From Brucella thiophenivorans (GTDB lineage Bacteria; Pseudomonadota; Alphaproteobacteria; Rhizobiales; Rhizobiaceae), in assembly GCF_002252445.1 (NCBI RefSeq), contig NZ_NNRJ01000012.1, positions 1 through 64,000 on the forward strand: a stretch of 64,000 nucleotides of DNA. Direction: 5' to 3'. The notes under the pieces are model-generated. The model searched no databases. It saw nothing but the letters and a program-made list of their open reading frames with translations, and was not told the origin of the DNA. Shown here one piece after another: positions 9,471 to 18,791 of this stretch; positions within the stretch are counted from its first letter, which is position 1; every line of letters begins with the position of its first letter. A program made the translations under genes and the position numbers.

Positions 9471-9980
9471 ATGATTCGTGTCCTTAACTACGAAGACGCT
9501 GGCTCCTCGCTTCTCCCACTGGCAGAAATCCTGACCGATTGCGTTAATGATGGCGCGTCAGTTGGTTTCATGGCGCCATGTGAATGGCAGGGCTTCATCC
9601 CCTACTGGAACCGCGTCTTTAATGAAGTAGAGCGAGGCGATACGGCCCTTCTGGTTGCAGAACATAACGGCGAAATCGTCGGTACGGCTCAGCTTGGTCT
9701 TGCTCAAATGCCCAATCAGCCGCATCGTGCAGATCTTAAAAAACTGCTGATCCATCGCAAGGCGCGCGGCCTTGGTCTTGCGCGCAAACTGATGGAAGCC
9801 GTTGAAGAAGAAGCACGTAACAAACGCAAGACACTGATCTGCCTCGACACTGCTACCGGCAGTCCGGCGGAAGCAATCTATACCCATCTTGGCTGGGAAC
9901 GGGTCGGCGTTATCCCGAATTATGCGCTTTATCCTGACGGGAGCCCCTGCGCGACCACACTTTTCTATAAAGGCCTCTGA
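9471..9980 (+). CDS. GNAT-family N-acetyltransferase
   Basis: A 169-residue acetyltransferase with the acetyl-CoA site of motif A near residues 95-112 (LLIHRKARGLGLARKLM, with the Arg-x-x-Gly-x-Gly/Ala pyrophosphate loop) and a late LGW core (IYTHLGWERVG). The substrate cannot be read from the sequence. It starts 10 bases after the XRE-cupin gene and is followed by a second acetyltransferase after one base, so co-transcription is likely. Confidence 0.85.
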   Translation: MIRVLNYEDAGSSLLPLAEILTDCVNDGASVGFMAPCEWQGFIPYWNRVFNEVERGDTALLVAEHNGEIVGTAQLGLAQMPNQPHRADLKKLLIHRKARGLGLARKLMEAVEEEARNKRKTLICLDTATGSPAEAIYTHLGWERVGVIPNYALYPDGSPCATTLFYKGL

Positions 9981-9981
9981 A

Positions 9982-10476
9982 ATGACCCTCACCATCCGCT
10001 TTGCCAACGAAGCTGACCTCCCTGCTCTGCTTGCGATCTATAATGATGCAGTCGAGAACACGCTTGCGATCTGGAACGAAACGCTCGTCGATCTGGAAAA
10101 CCGTCGCGAATGGCTCAAAGCCCGCAACCGTGACGGCTTTCCGGTTCTGGTGGCCGAACGTGAGGAACAGGTCGTCGGCTATGCGAGTTATGGCCCATTC
10201 CGCCCGTTTGAAGGTTTCCGCCACTCATCGGAACTCTCTGTTTATGTGGCAAGCGATGCACGCGGCGGCGGTATCGGACGCGCACTTCTGGCAGAGCTTG
10301 TGGAAGAAGCACGCGAGCGTAAAGTCCATGTGCTGGTGGCGGGTATTGAAGCAGGCAACACCGCATCCATCGCGCTCCACAAATCGCAGGGCTTTGAGCA
10401 ATGCGGCACACTCAAACAGGTCGGCCAAAAATTCGGCCGCTGGCTTGATCTGATCTTCATGCAGAAAATTCTTTGA
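9982..10476 (+). CDS. GNAT acetyltransferase, phosphinothricin/methionine sulfoximine type
   Basis: A 164-residue protein of the PAT/MnaT-like group: it has the YASYGPFRPFEGFRHSSELSVYV strand pair, the SDARGGGIGRALL acetyl-CoA loop near residue 90 and the SIALHKSQGFEQCG segment near residue 130. Relatives acetylate phosphinothricin, methionine sulfoximine or related amino acid analogues. The true start is the ATG at 9982, one base after the stop of the preceding acetyltransferase; the longer frame from 9889 runs inside that gene. Confidence 0.85.
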   Translation: MTLTIRFANEADLPALLAIYNDAVENTLAIWNETLVDLENRREWLKARNRDGFPVLVAEREEQVVGYASYGPFRPFEGFRHSSELSVYVASDARGGGIGRALLAELVEEARERKVHVLVAGIEAGNTASIALHKSQGFEQCGTLKQVGQKFGRWLDLIFMQKIL

Positions 10477-10485
10477 ATATATAAG

Positions 10486-10516
10486 AATAAGGCCGCTTTC
10501 GCGGCCTTATTTTCTT
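10486..10516. terminator. Bidirectional terminator
   Basis: An 11-bp stem (AATAAGGCCGC and GCGGCCTTATT) with a TTTC loop and T/A runs on both sides. It serves the convergent acetyltransferase and MFS genes and overlaps the last bases of the MFS stop. Confidence 0.85.
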
Positions 10517-11867
10517 AACTTGTCTGCGAAACAGTACTTCCAGCAGGCAGTTCACCAAGGCCGATCGCCCCTTCGACCTGATCGCCGCGAGCCATCAGAT
10601 AGAAGCCAAGTGCCGAGGTCAGTACGGCTATGAACACCAGATACCAAGCATGCGCCATTGGGTTGATAGCCAAAAATGACGTCACAAGGATTGGCGTCAG
10701 ACCGCCAAAAATCGCATAGGAAACATTGTAGGAGAACGACAGGCCCGAAAAGCGCACCGGTGCCGGAAACGCGCGCACCATAACATAAGGAACGGCACCG
10801 ACCATGCCGACCGAAAGCCCCATAACCGCATAAAGCGCAAAGAGGACAGGCAGCGAAACCGCCGCATAGGTATAGAATACAAAGGTCGCAACACCAAAGA
10901 AAATGCCTGCTGCGGCAAAGAACCGACCGCTACCAATGCGATCCACAATTGCGCCGGCGCTGACCGTACCAAACATCAAGAACAATGTGCCAAAGCTTGT
11001 CGCCGCCAGTGATTGGAGTGGCGTATAGCCATAAAGCTTTTGCAGGAACGTGGCGGTCATCAGCGTAGTCACAACGATGCCCGCCGACAAGATCCAGGTC
11101 AGCAGCATCGAAATAATAACCCCATGCATATGTTCGCGCAGAACCGTACCCAGCGGCAACTTGTCTTTTAGCAGGTGGCTGTTCTTCATCTCGGTGAAAA
11201 CTGGCGTTTCCGAGAGCCAGCGGCGCAGATAAACCGCAAACAGGCCAAAAATACCGCCAATGAAGAAAGGAATGCGCCATGCATAGGCTGCCACATCTTC
11301 CGGTGTGAAAATCCAATTGATAGCGGTCGCAATCAGTGAGCCTATCATGATGCCTAGTGTGAGGCCCGAGCAAAGGAAGCCGCAAGCCATGCCGACACGA
11401 TTTGCAGGCACATGCTCCGCCACAAATGTCCATGCACCGGGCACTTCACCGCCAATGGCAGCACCCTGCAACATGCGAAAAATAATAAGAAGGATCGGTG
11501 CACCGATTCCGAGCGTCGCGTATGTCGGGAGACAAGCCATGGCCAGCGTCGAAATCGACATTAAAAACACCGAGAACGCGAAGACGCGCTTGCGACCAAA
11601 CTTGTCGCCAAAATGCGCCAGCACAATTCCGCCAATTGGACGCACCAGATAGCCGGCTGCGAAAATGCCAAAAGTCTGGATCAGCACCAGCCACTCCGGC
11701 ATGTCGGGCGGAAAAAACAGATGACCGATAACGCTCGCAAAAAACACGAAAATGATGAAATCATAAAACTCCAGCGCGCCACCCAATGCCGAAAGGCCAA
11801 GGGTGCGGAAATCCTGCCGGTTTAGCGGTCGGGAGTTGGTGCTTGTTTGGGAGTTTGTCGATGCCAT
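10515..11867 (-). CDS. MFS metabolite:H+ symporter
   Basis: A 450-residue, 12-helix transporter of the metabolite:H+ symporter family (relatives include ProP, KgtP and ShiA). It carries the MHS-type first helix GGALEFYDFIIFVFF near residue 30, the GDKFGRKR loop 2-3 motif, and FRMLQGAAIGGEVPGA after helix 4. The substrate, probably an organic acid or amino-acid-like compound, cannot be assigned. The start at 11867 gives a normal short N-terminus; the longer frame to 11954 adds a basic tail without support. Its promoter lies in the region shared with mbfA. Confidence 0.88.
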   Translation of the reverse strand: MASTNSQTSTNSRPLNRQDFRTLGLSALGGALEFYDFIIFVFFASVIGHLFFPPDMPEWLVLIQTFGIFAAGYLVRPIGGIVLAHFGDKFGRKRVFAFSVFLMSISTLAMACLPTYATLGIGAPILLIIFRMLQGAAIGGEVPGAWTFVAEHVPANRVGMACGFLCSGLTLGIMIGSLIATAINWIFTPEDVAAYAWRIPFFIGGIFGLFAVYLRRWLSETPVFTEMKNSHLLKDKLPLGTVLREHMHGVIISMLLTWILSAGIVVTTLMTATFLQKLYGYTPLQSLAATSFGTLFLMFGTVSAGAIVDRIGSGRFFAAAGIFFGVATFVFYTYAAVSLPVLFALYAVMGLSVGMVGAVPYVMVRAFPAPVRFSGLSFSYNVSYAIFGGLTPILVTSFLAINPMAHAWYLVFIAVLTSALGFYLMARGDQVEGAIGLGELPAGSTVSQTS

Positions 11868-11982
11868 CGATTCGTTCTCTTTTGATCGGGTATCCTGAAA
11901 TGAAGCCTTTTCATTGGGCCGAGGCTTAATGCGCCAATTGCACCGCCGCCGCAAGGCTTGACTTTAGGCTAATTATGTCTAT

Positions 11983-11999
11983 TTTAGAACTATTCTAAA
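11983..11999. promoter_or_regulatory. Irr box (iron control element) upstream of mbfA
   Basis: TTTAGAACTATTCTAAA is a perfect 7-3-7 palindrome matching the ICE motif bound by Irr in rhizobia and Brucella. It lies 17 bases before the mbfA start, where binding would block transcription, as described for mbfA in Bradyrhizobium and Agrobacterium. Confidence 0.88.
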
Positions 12000-12015
12000 T
12001 TATGGATTTTTAAGA

Positions 12016-12999
12016 ATGCTGAGCCGTTTTTTTCTCAATCATCGTAAACCTTTCAATTCACTATCAGAACAGGAAATTCTAGCACTCGCTATTTCATCCG
12101 AAGAAGATGATGCACGCATCTATCTTGCCTATGCGGATGGGCTGCGTGACGAGTTTCCGCAATCAGCAAAAATATTTGAACAAATGGCAGCGGAAGAACA
12201 CGAGCATCGCGACGCGCTGATCGAACGCTACCGCACACGCTTTGGCGACCATATTCCGCTGATCCGGCGCGAACATGTCAGCGGATATTTTGAGCGCAAG
12301 CCTGACTGGCTCGTGCGCCCGCTCGGTATCGACAAAGTGCGCGAGGCTGCAACGCAAATGGAAGAGCAAGCCTATCGTTTTTATATCGAAGCATCAAAAC
12401 ACGTCACCGATGCACAAACCCGCAAGCTTCTTGGCGATCTGGCGCAGCAGGAAAAGAAGCACGAAGCGACAGCCGAATTACTAGAAGATGAATTAACACC
12501 TCATGATGTTCAGGACGGCGAACGGACACTCGAACGCAAGCAGTTTATCCTGACCTATGTGCAGCCAGGACTCGCCGGACTTATGGATGGCTCCGTCTCT
12601 ACACTTGCGCCCATTTTCGCAGCCGCCTTTGCGACGCAGGATACGTGGCAGACCTTTCTGGTGGGTCTATCCGCGTCAGTGGGCGCCGGTATTTCAATGG
12701 GCTTTACGGAAGCTGTGCATGATGATGGTAAATTGTCAGGCCGCGGCTCACCAATCAAACGCGGCATTTCTTGTGGCGTGATGACAACGCTGGGTGGTCT
12801 CGGCCATACGCTGCCTTATCTGATCAAGGACTTCTGGACCGCGACAAGCATTGCAGCGATTCTCGTCTTTTTCGAATTATGGGCTATCGCCTTCATACAG
12901 AACCGCTATATGGAAACGCCATTTTTCCGGGCAGCCCTTCAGGTCGTGTTCGGCGGCGCACTGGTTCTGGCAGTCGGTATATTGATCGGCAGTGCTTAA
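12016..12999 (+). CDS. mbfA: Membrane-bound ferritin-like iron exporter MbfA
   Basis: Exports iron across the inner membrane and protects against iron and peroxide stress. The 327-residue protein fuses an N-terminal ferritin-like (erythrin) domain, residues 1-165, with metal ligands in E61-x-x-H64, the MEEQAYRFY segment (Glu116/117) and E146-KK-H149, to a C-terminal VIT1/CCC1 transporter domain, residues 175-327 (GLMDGSVSTLAPIFAAA). This fusion is diagnostic of MbfA. The Irr box in the promoter supports repression under iron limitation. It is convergent with, and overlaps by 4 bases, the amidotransferase gene. Confidence 0.93.
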   Translation: MLSRFFLNHRKPFNSLSEQEILALAISSEEDDARIYLAYADGLRDEFPQSAKIFEQMAAEEHEHRDALIERYRTRFGDHIPLIRREHVSGYFERKPDWLVRPLGIDKVREAATQMEEQAYRFYIEASKHVTDAQTRKLLGDLAQQEKKHEATAELLEDELTPHDVQDGERTLERKQFILTYVQPGLAGLMDGSVSTLAPIFAAAFATQDTWQTFLVGLSASVGAGISMGFTEAVHDDGKLSGRGSPIKRGISCGVMTTLGGLGHTLPYLIKDFWTATSIAAILVFFELWAIAFIQNRYMETPFFRAALQVVFGGALVLAVGILIGSA

Positions 13000-13805
13000 A
13001 CTGCCACCGCATCTTGTGGCAGCGAAACTGGCCCATCAAAAACATCAATGGCAATGCGCCCCTGCCTGGAAACAGTAACAAAACTGTTTGCCGGGACGGA
13101 CATCCAGTTTGCGACCTCCCCATCAAGCGGCTCCGAAACCACGCAAATGCCAGAAGCGCTGCCGAGCGTTGCCGTATAAAGTGTGGGCGCAAAAGCATCG
13201 GTTGCATAGCGTATCGCGTAAAGCTGATTGCCGTCGGAGAAGGCTGCCGTCAGGCGCAAGAATGGCGGCACGCCAACACACACGGCATCTTCCACGATTG
13301 TCGAAACCATGCGCTTCATGGCCAGAACAGGATCACTATCAAGGCCAAATTCCAGCATCAGAAGAAAGATCAGTTCCGAATCCGTTGCACCATGTTTCTG
13401 CGCATAGACCGCGTCGCTCAGATGGCTTTCAAGCCTGCGGCGCAAGCGGTCGAAATTGCCGATCTGTCCGTTATGCATGAAGCTCCAGCGACCTGAAACG
13501 AAGGGATGGCAATTGGAGCGACTGGTCAACCCGCCGGTTGAAGCCCGCACATGCGCAAGAAAAAGGCGCGACCTGATCTGCCGCGCCAGACTGCGCAAAT
13601 TCTGATCCGACCAAGCCGGCAGAATATCCCGATAAAGCCCCGGCTCGCCGCGATCGCCATACCAGGCAACACCAAAACCATCGCCATTGGTGCGGGTTTT
13701 GGCTTCATGCGCATCGTGGCTTTGCGCCACGAGCGAATGACAGGGAGACGAAATAATGTCTTCCAGATAAGTCTCAGGTCCGAGATAGGCTGCCCATCGA
13801 CACAT
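12996..13805 (-). CDS. Class II glutamine amidotransferase (YafJ/EgtC-like)
   Basis: A 269-residue Ntn-type glutaminase domain. The nucleophile is Cys2 (MCRWAAYLG), and NGDGFGVAWY, AHVRASTGG and CHPFVSGRWSFMHNGQIGN follow in family order. Such stand-alone proteins hydrolyse gamma-glutamyl compounds; EgtC does so in ergothioneine synthesis, but no egt genes are nearby, so the substrate is open. Its end overlaps mbfA. Confidence 0.88.
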   Translation of the reverse strand: MCRWAAYLGPETYLEDIISSPCHSLVAQSHDAHEAKTRTNGDGFGVAWYGDRGEPGLYRDILPAWSDQNLRSLARQIRSRLFLAHVRASTGGLTSRSNCHPFVSGRWSFMHNGQIGNFDRLRRRLESHLSDAVYAQKHGATDSELIFLLMLEFGLDSDPVLAMKRMVSTIVEDAVCVGVPPFLRLTAAFSDGNQLYAIRYATDAFAPTLYTATLGSASGICVVSEPLDGEVANWMSVPANSFVTVSRQGRIAIDVFDGPVSLPQDAVAV

Positions 13806-13819
13806 ATTTGATCCGGAAA

Positions 13820-14035
13820 TTACCGGCCCCGGTTGTGCGTCCGCTCATAAAGCTGGCGAACGACTGTGCTCGCAGTCTTCTCGAACAAAAATGGCAAAAT
13901 TGCATGGATCAGCGCTGCAAAAGCCGCACCAAAAAGCTTGAATGAAAAACGACCCGCAAAGGCCATATGCTGAAAATAGGTTTCATCGACCGATTCAGGG
14001 TGCTCGGTAAAAAGGCGCGTAATACGTGTTGTCAT
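13820..14035 (-). CDS. Small DUF6356-like protein
   Basis: About 71 residues with one hydrophobic segment (FGAAFAALIHAILPFLF, near residues 35-51) after an N-terminal THxPExVxExYxxHMxFA pattern, which resembles the DUF6356 family of small alphaproteobacterial proteins. ATG 14035 has CGGGAG upstream; an upstream TTG is unlikely. Function unknown. It is divergent from an Lrp regulator. Confidence 0.7.
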   Translation of the reverse strand: MTTRITRLFTEHPESVDETYFQHMAFAGRFSFKLFGAAFAALIHAILPFLFEKTASTVVRQLYERTHNRGR

Positions 14036-14121
14036 TGGAAATACTCCCGTCAATGAGTAATTTGTTCCCGTTTTTGAGGCACCAAAGCGCCTTACTGGAA
14101 AATCATTTTAGCAAAGCCACG

Positions 14122-14160
14122 TGAGATGAAATCTCAATTTGTCCTTGAAAAATGAGATTT
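14122..14160. promoter_or_regulatory. Candidate Lrp operator array
   Basis: Three half-sites in tandem: TGAGAT (14122-14127), ATCTCA (14131-14136) and TGAGATTT (14153-14160), with a partial TGAGA further on. The inverted pair and repeat spacing suit an octameric Lrp/AsnC protein autoregulating its own promoter, 21 bases upstream of the start. Confidence 0.5.
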
Positions 14161-14180
14161 TATGAGACAATCATCCCAAC

Positions 14181-14651
14181 ATGAAACTCTCATTGGATGA
14201 AATTGATCGCAAAATCTTGGGTGAGCTGCAAATTGACGGCACTTTGTCAGTTGATTCTTTGTCCGAGCGTGTGCACCTTTCGCGCAATGCCTGCTGGCGA
14301 CGCGTCAAGCGCATGGAAGATGATGGGATCATCAAGGCACGCGTGGCACTAGTAGACGCAGAGGTGGCAGGCTGCGGCCTCTCCGTTTTCATTTTGGTGC
14401 GCACATCAAGCCATGATCCGGACTGGCTCGGTAAGTTTCGCTCGGCCATGGCACGCTTTCCAGAAATCGTCGGCGTTTATCGCATGACCGGAGATCTTGA
14501 CTATGTTCTCAAAGCACGTGTCGCCGATGTCAAAGCCTATGACCGGCTCTATCAGCGGCTCATTGCAAGCGTGCCGCTGTCGGATGTATCCGCTTCTTTC
14601 GTGATGGAAGAAATCAAAGAAACCACCGCCGTCCCACTGGATCGCGGTTGA
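14181..14651 (+). CDS. Lrp/AsnC-family regulator
   Basis: A 156-residue regulator with an N-terminal HTH (LDEIDRKILGELQIDG then SLSERVHLSRNACWRRVKRME, residues 5-50) and a C-terminal RAM/ActR ligand domain with the PEIVGVYRMTGDLDYVLKARV signature near residues 93-115. It is divergent from a small DUF6356-like gene. Effector and regulon are not visible; relatives respond to amino acids. Confidence 0.9.
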   Translation: MKLSLDEIDRKILGELQIDGTLSVDSLSERVHLSRNACWRRVKRMEDDGIIKARVALVDAEVAGCGLSVFILVRTSSHDPDWLGKFRSAMARFPEIVGVYRMTGDLDYVLKARVADVKAYDRLYQRLIASVPLSDVSASFVMEEIKETTAVPLDRG

Positions 14652-14770
14652 ACTACCGTTCAGAGTGCATCTCATGGTGTAAAAGCATGACCCTGTGCAG
14701 CACTATCATTGCAAAACGTCAAATAGGCTGTACACCTTTGATGCAATTTCACGTATGAGCATCGCCAAAT

Positions 14771-14873
14771 TAGCATTTCCAGCAAAAGTGCGTGAGCCTT
14801 TTGCATAGGATAATGCGGAAAACAAATAATTAGAGCGTTTCTTATGATGCAATCAAAACAGGAAACGCTCTAA
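14771..14873. repeat. RIME-like intergenic repeat (copy 2) with terminal hairpin
   Basis: Shares CATTTCCAGCAAAAGTGCG and GGATAATGCG with the copies near 4680 and 24121. It ends in a perfect 12-bp inverted repeat (TTAGAGCGTTTC at 14830-14841, GAAACGCTCTAA at 14862-14873). It lies immediately upstream of dut, so it could become part of the dut leader. Confidence 0.75.
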
Positions 14874-14896
14874 CTTTTCGCACGAAAGGCTCCGTC

Positions 14897-15355
14897 ATGA
14901 CCGTACCAACGCTCGGCATTATTCGCCTCGAACATGCAGAAGGCCTTGAACTCCCAGCTTATGAAACATCTGGCTCTGCTGGCATGGATCTTCGTGCCGC
15001 TGTTGCCGAAGATCGTCAGATCGTACTTTTGCCGGGCCGCCGCACTTTGGTTCCAACTGGCCTCATCTTCGAAATCCCCGAAGGCTACGAAGTGCAAATC
15101 CGCCCACGCTCGGGCCTCGCCTTCAAGCATGGCATCACCTGCCTCAATACGCCAGGAACAATCGATTCAGATTATCGCGGCGAAGTGAAAGTGCTGCTGG
15201 TTAATCTTGGCGACGATGATTTCCGCATTGAACGCGGTATGCGCATCGCACAGGCCGTCTTTGCTCCGGTCGTTCAGCCGAAAATCGAAGAGCGCACCGA
15301 GATCAGCGAAACCAAACGCGGCGCAGGCGGCTTCGGTTCAACCGGAACGGCCTGA
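14897..15355 (+). CDS. dut: dUTP diphosphatase
   Basis: Hydrolyses dUTP to dUMP and keeps uracil out of DNA. The 152-residue trimeric dUTPase has all five motifs in order: [45 protein letters not shown] and the flexible C-terminal [10 protein letters not shown]. The A/G-rich AAAGG site (14885-14890) precedes the ATG. It is followed by a strong terminator. Confidence 0.95.
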   Translation: MTVPTLGIIRLEHAEGLELPAYETSGSAGMDLRAAVAEDRQIVLLPGRRTLVPTGLIFEIPEGYEVQIRPRSGLAFKHGITCLNTPGTIDSDYRGEVKVLLVNLGDDDFRIERGMRIAQAVFAPVVQPKIEERTEISETKRGAGGFGSTGTA

Positions 15356-15380
15356 TCAGTTCGACACAGTGATGATGACA

Positions 15381-15412
15381 AAAAGCCGGGGCAAACCCGG
15401 CTTTTCTTTTGT
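15381..15412 (+). terminator. Terminator after dut
   Basis: A 10-bp stem (AAAAGCCGGG and CCCGGCTTTT) with a CAAA loop is followed by TCTTTTG. Confidence 0.85.
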
Positions 15413-15546
15413 CTTCAATGTCTGGATATTAACCACGGCCTTTAGGACTATTGGGCGCATGACAAATATTTAAGATGAATTCTGGAGTAGGGAGACATAG
15501 ATAACCATTCAAGACTGTTTTGATATTGATTTTCAGGGGTTGCAGG

Positions 15547-16764
15547 GTGCTCAAATCCAACGATTCACTTGCCACAGCTTCAAAGGCAAAGCGCTCGAAA
15601 CGCGCTCGCAGCCGTCTTTGGGTTTTGGTGCCACTCGCTGTGATCATGCTAGGCGCTGGCTGGTACTTTCTAAGCACCCGCGATACCGGCAGCCAGCAAA
15701 GCGCTTATCTGGCTGAAACCGTGGAACGCGGGAATATCGAAAACTCCATCACTGCCGTTGGCAAATTGAGCGCACTGCGCAGCATCAATGTCGGCGCACA
15801 GGTTTCAGGCCAGCTAAAAACTGTCAAGGTCGAGGTTGGCGATCAGGTTAAACAGAACGATCTGATTGCGGAAATCGACCCCTCCCCTTTCGAAAAGAAA
15901 GTGGAAATCGCGAGCGCTCAACTCGATAATCTCAAAGCGCAATTGTTAAACAAGCAGGCACAGCTAACACTGAAAAAATCCAACGCGGCCCGCCAGCGTA
16001 CTTTGCTCGCCACGCGCAACGCATCGCAATCGACAATCGATCAGGCCGATGCAGACCTTGCCATGGCCGACGCAGACGTAAAAGCCTTAAACGCGCAAAT
16101 CCGCCAGCAAGAAGCACAGCTTTCGAGCGACAAAGTCGATCTCGGCTACACCAAGATATACAGCCCCATGGTTGGCACGGTCGTTGATCAGGCGGCCAAG
16201 GAAGGCGAAACGCTCAACGCAGTTCAAAGTGCGCCAACAGTTGTCACCGTTGCGGACCTTCAGGTCATGACCGTTGAAGCACAGGTTTCAGAAGCCGACA
16301 TCAGCAAGCTCACGCCCGGCATGCCGGTCTATTTCACGCTGCTTGGTCAGCCCGACAAGCGCTTCACCGGCACATTGCGCCAGATCAAGCCGACACCACA
16401 GACCGACAACAATGTCGTTCTTTATTATGCGCTGTTCGATGTTCCAAACCCAACCGGCGAACTGATGATTAATATGAGCGCACAGGTCTATTTCGTCATT
16501 GATCAGGCCGATAATGTGCTGATTGTCCCAACCGCAGCGCTTCATACAAAGCGCGAAGGTTCAGAAAAGCAGCAAACAACGGTTCAGGTTGTCGATCAGA
16601 ACGGTTCGGTGGCAGAGCGCAGCGTTGAAGTCGGTGTTCGCAACCGCGTACAGGCCGAAATCAAAAGCGGCCTTGAACAAGGCGACAAGGTCGTCGTCAC
16701 CTCAGCATCGGATACCGCAGGCTCAGGTCAGCGCGGTCGCAGGCCCGGCGGCATGTTCTTCTGA
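15547..16764 (+). CDS. macA: MacA-like periplasmic adaptor (membrane fusion protein)
   Basis: Adaptor of an ABC-type tripartite efflux pump. From the GTG at 15547 (AGGGG upstream) the protein has 405 residues: a basic N-terminus, one membrane helix ([18 protein letters not shown]), a lipoyl domain ([22 protein letters not shown] region), a coiled-coil hairpin about residues 105-190, and a beta-barrel domain. The next gene starts within its stop codon, so the two are co-translated. The exported compound is unknown, and no outer membrane channel gene lies beside it. Confidence 0.87.
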   Translation: MLKSNDSLATASKAKRSKRARSRLWVLVPLAVIMLGAGWYFLSTRDTGSQQSAYLAETVERGNIENSITAVGKLSALRSINVGAQVSGQLKTVKVEVGDQVKQNDLIAEIDPSPFEKKVEIASAQLDNLKAQLLNKQAQLTLKKSNAARQRTLLATRNASQSTIDQADADLAMADADVKALNAQIRQQEAQLSSDKVDLGYTKIYSPMVGTVVDQAAKEGETLNAVQSAPTVVTVADLQVMTVEAQVSEADISKLTPGMPVYFTLLGQPDKRFTGTLRQIKPTPQTDNNVVLYYALFDVPNPTGELMINMSAQVYFVIDQADNVLIVPTAALHTKREGSEKQQTTVQVVDQNGSVAERSVEVGVRNRVQAEIKSGLEQGDKVVVTSASDTAGSGQRGRRPGGMFF

Positions 16765-18719
16765 TGGAACCAGTCATGAACGACACGCCGCTCATCCGAT
16801 TGCAGGATATTCGCAAGACCTATCACAATGGCGACCTTGCGGTCGAAGTACTGCATGGCATTACGCTGGATATTCGCGCCGGTGAGTTTGTCGCCATCAA
16901 AGGTGCTTCCGGTTCAGGCAAATCGACGCTCATGAATATTCTAGGCTGCCTAGACAGTCCGAGCGGCGGCGAATATTGGTTGGACGGCGAAGATGTATCG
17001 ACACTGGATGCCGATGAACTGGCCGCTCTGCGCCGCCGGACTTTCGGCTTCGTGTTTCAGAGCTATAATCTCATTGCCACTTCGACCGCGCAGGAAAATG
17101 TCGAAGTTCCGGCGATCTATGCCGGGGTGCCCGCAGCCGAACGCCATGAGCGTGCTGCCGAGCTTCTGAATTCGCTTAAACTTGGCGATCGGCTGGATCA
17201 TCGCCCCAACCAACTTTCCGGTGGTCAGCAGCAGCGCGTCTCGATTGCCCGCGCGCTGATGAATGGCGGACGCATTATTCTGGCAGATGAGCCGACAGGC
17301 GCGCTCGATAGCCAGAGCGGCGAAGACGTCATGGCGCTGCTGCGCTCCATGCATGAACAGGGCCATACGATCATCGTCATTACCCATGCCCGCGAAGTTG
17401 CAGAACGCGCGGACCGGCTGATCGAGATTCGCGACGGCCAAATCCTGTCCGACACGGTAACGCGTGAAATGCCGGATAGCGATGCGCCCCAGCAGCTGCA
17501 ACAAATAACGGCAAATAATGCCGCAGGCATGGCCGATATTTCAGAAGCGGTGAAAATGGCAATGCGTGCCTTGCGCGCCAATATCTTCCGCACAGTGCTG
17601 ACTTTGCTCGGCATCATCATTGGTGTGAGTTCGGTCGTCACCATGCTTGCGATTGGCACCGGCGCACAGAATTCGATCCTTGATCGTATCAATGCGATGG
17701 GCACAGATCTCATACTCATCCGGCCATCCATGCCGGGCTTCCGCGGTTCAGGCTCTGTAGCAACACTTATCCCCGAAGATGCAGATGCTATCCTCCAATT
17801 ACCCAATGTAAAATCTGCGGTGCCGGAAGTGACGGGCAGCGTGACGCTAAGACGTGGAAATGTCGATTATCAGTCGCAGGCCAATGGAACGGTTCCCGCT
17901 TTCTCGACGGCAAAATCCTGGAAAATCGAAAGCGGCGATTTCATTACAGACTATGACATGGACAGCTATGCGCCTGTTGCAGTCATTGGAAAAACAATCG
18001 AAAAAACGCTGTTTCCAGATGGGTCAAATCCGATTGGACAATATATTCTGATCCAGAAAATTCCGTTTCAGGTGATCGGCACGATGGAGACGAAAGGTGC
18101 AGGCTTTGGCGGCTCTGATCAAGACGATGTTGTAATCGTGCCGCTTTCAACGGGCAATCTGCGACTGTTCGGCCAGAAATATGTCCGCACCATCACGGTT
18201 CAGGTGAAGGATTCGGATCTTATCAACACCACACAGGATCAGATTCAGGACTTGCTCGACCAGCGACACAAGCAGCGCGATACGATGATCAACAACATGT
18301 CGTCCATTCGCGACGATGCTGCGGCCATGGGCTCGACGCTAACGGTGTTTCTCGGGTCGGTTGCAGCAATCTCACTTCTGGTTGGCGGCATTGGCGTGAT
18401 GAATATCATGCTTGTGAGCGTCACCGAACGCACACGCGAGATTGGTGTTCGTATGGCAACGGGTGCACGCCGACGTGATATTCTTCTGCAATTCATCACC
18501 GAAGCTCTGACCGTCTCGGCAATCGGTGGTGCTATCGGCGTGGTTGTCGGTTTGGGCGCTGCAACTCTTGCAGGTCTGGCCGGATTGACAATCGGCTATA
18601 GTGCAGGCCCGGTTCTGCTGGCTTTTGCCTGTGCCTTTGCCACTGGTCTTGTATTTGGCTTCCTGCCAGCCCGCAAAGCTTCACGGCTGCTTCCCGCCGT
18701 TGCGCTTTCATCGGAATAA
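16764..18719 (+). CDS. macB: MacB-like ABC transporter (ATPase-permease fusion)
   Basis: A 651-residue inner membrane protein with an N-terminal ATPase (Walker A GASGSGKS, signature LSGGQQQR, Walker B IILADEP, about residues 8-230), then a first helix near 285, a large periplasmic domain, and three C-terminal helices of the FtsX type. This is the MacB architecture, for efflux of macrolides, lipids or peptides. The start overlaps the adaptor's stop by one base (TGATG). The substrate is not predictable from sequence. Confidence 0.9.
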   Translation: MEPVMNDTPLIRLQDIRKTYHNGDLAVEVLHGITLDIRAGEFVAIKGASGSGKSTLMNILGCLDSPSGGEYWLDGEDVSTLDADELAALRRRTFGFVFQSYNLIATSTAQENVEVPAIYAGVPAAERHERAAELLNSLKLGDRLDHRPNQLSGGQQQRVSIARALMNGGRIILADEPTGALDSQSGEDVMALLRSMHEQGHTIIVITHAREVAERADRLIEIRDGQILSDTVTREMPDSDAPQQLQQITANNAAGMADISEAVKMAMRALRANIFRTVLTLLGIIIGVSSVVTMLAIGTGAQNSILDRINAMGTDLILIRPSMPGFRGSGSVATLIPEDADAILQLPNVKSAVPEVTGSVTLRRGNVDYQSQANGTVPAFSTAKSWKIESGDFITDYDMDSYAPVAVIGKTIEKTLFPDGSNPIGQYILIQKIPFQVIGTMETKGAGFGGSDQDDVVIVPLSTGNLRLFGQKYVRTITVQVKDSDLINTTQDQIQDLLDQRHKQRDTMINNMSSIRDDAAAMGSTLTVFLGSVAAISLLVGGIGVMNIMLVSVTERTREIGVRMATGARRRDILLQFITEALTVSAIGGAIGVVVGLGAATLAGLAGLTIGYSAGPVLLAFACAFATGLVFGFLPARKASRLLPAVALSSE

Positions 18720-18734
18720 AAAAATCGCACATCA

Positions 18735-18770
18735 AAAAAAGCCGACCCGTTTTCACGGGTCGGTTTTATT
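18735..18770. terminator. Terminator between macB and tonB
   Basis: A stem (GCCGACCCG and CGGGTCGGT) around TTTTCA with an A run on the left and T run on the right can act for both convergent genes. Confidence 0.8.
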
Positions 18771-18791
18771 ATTTCGATCAATTGTCGACGC

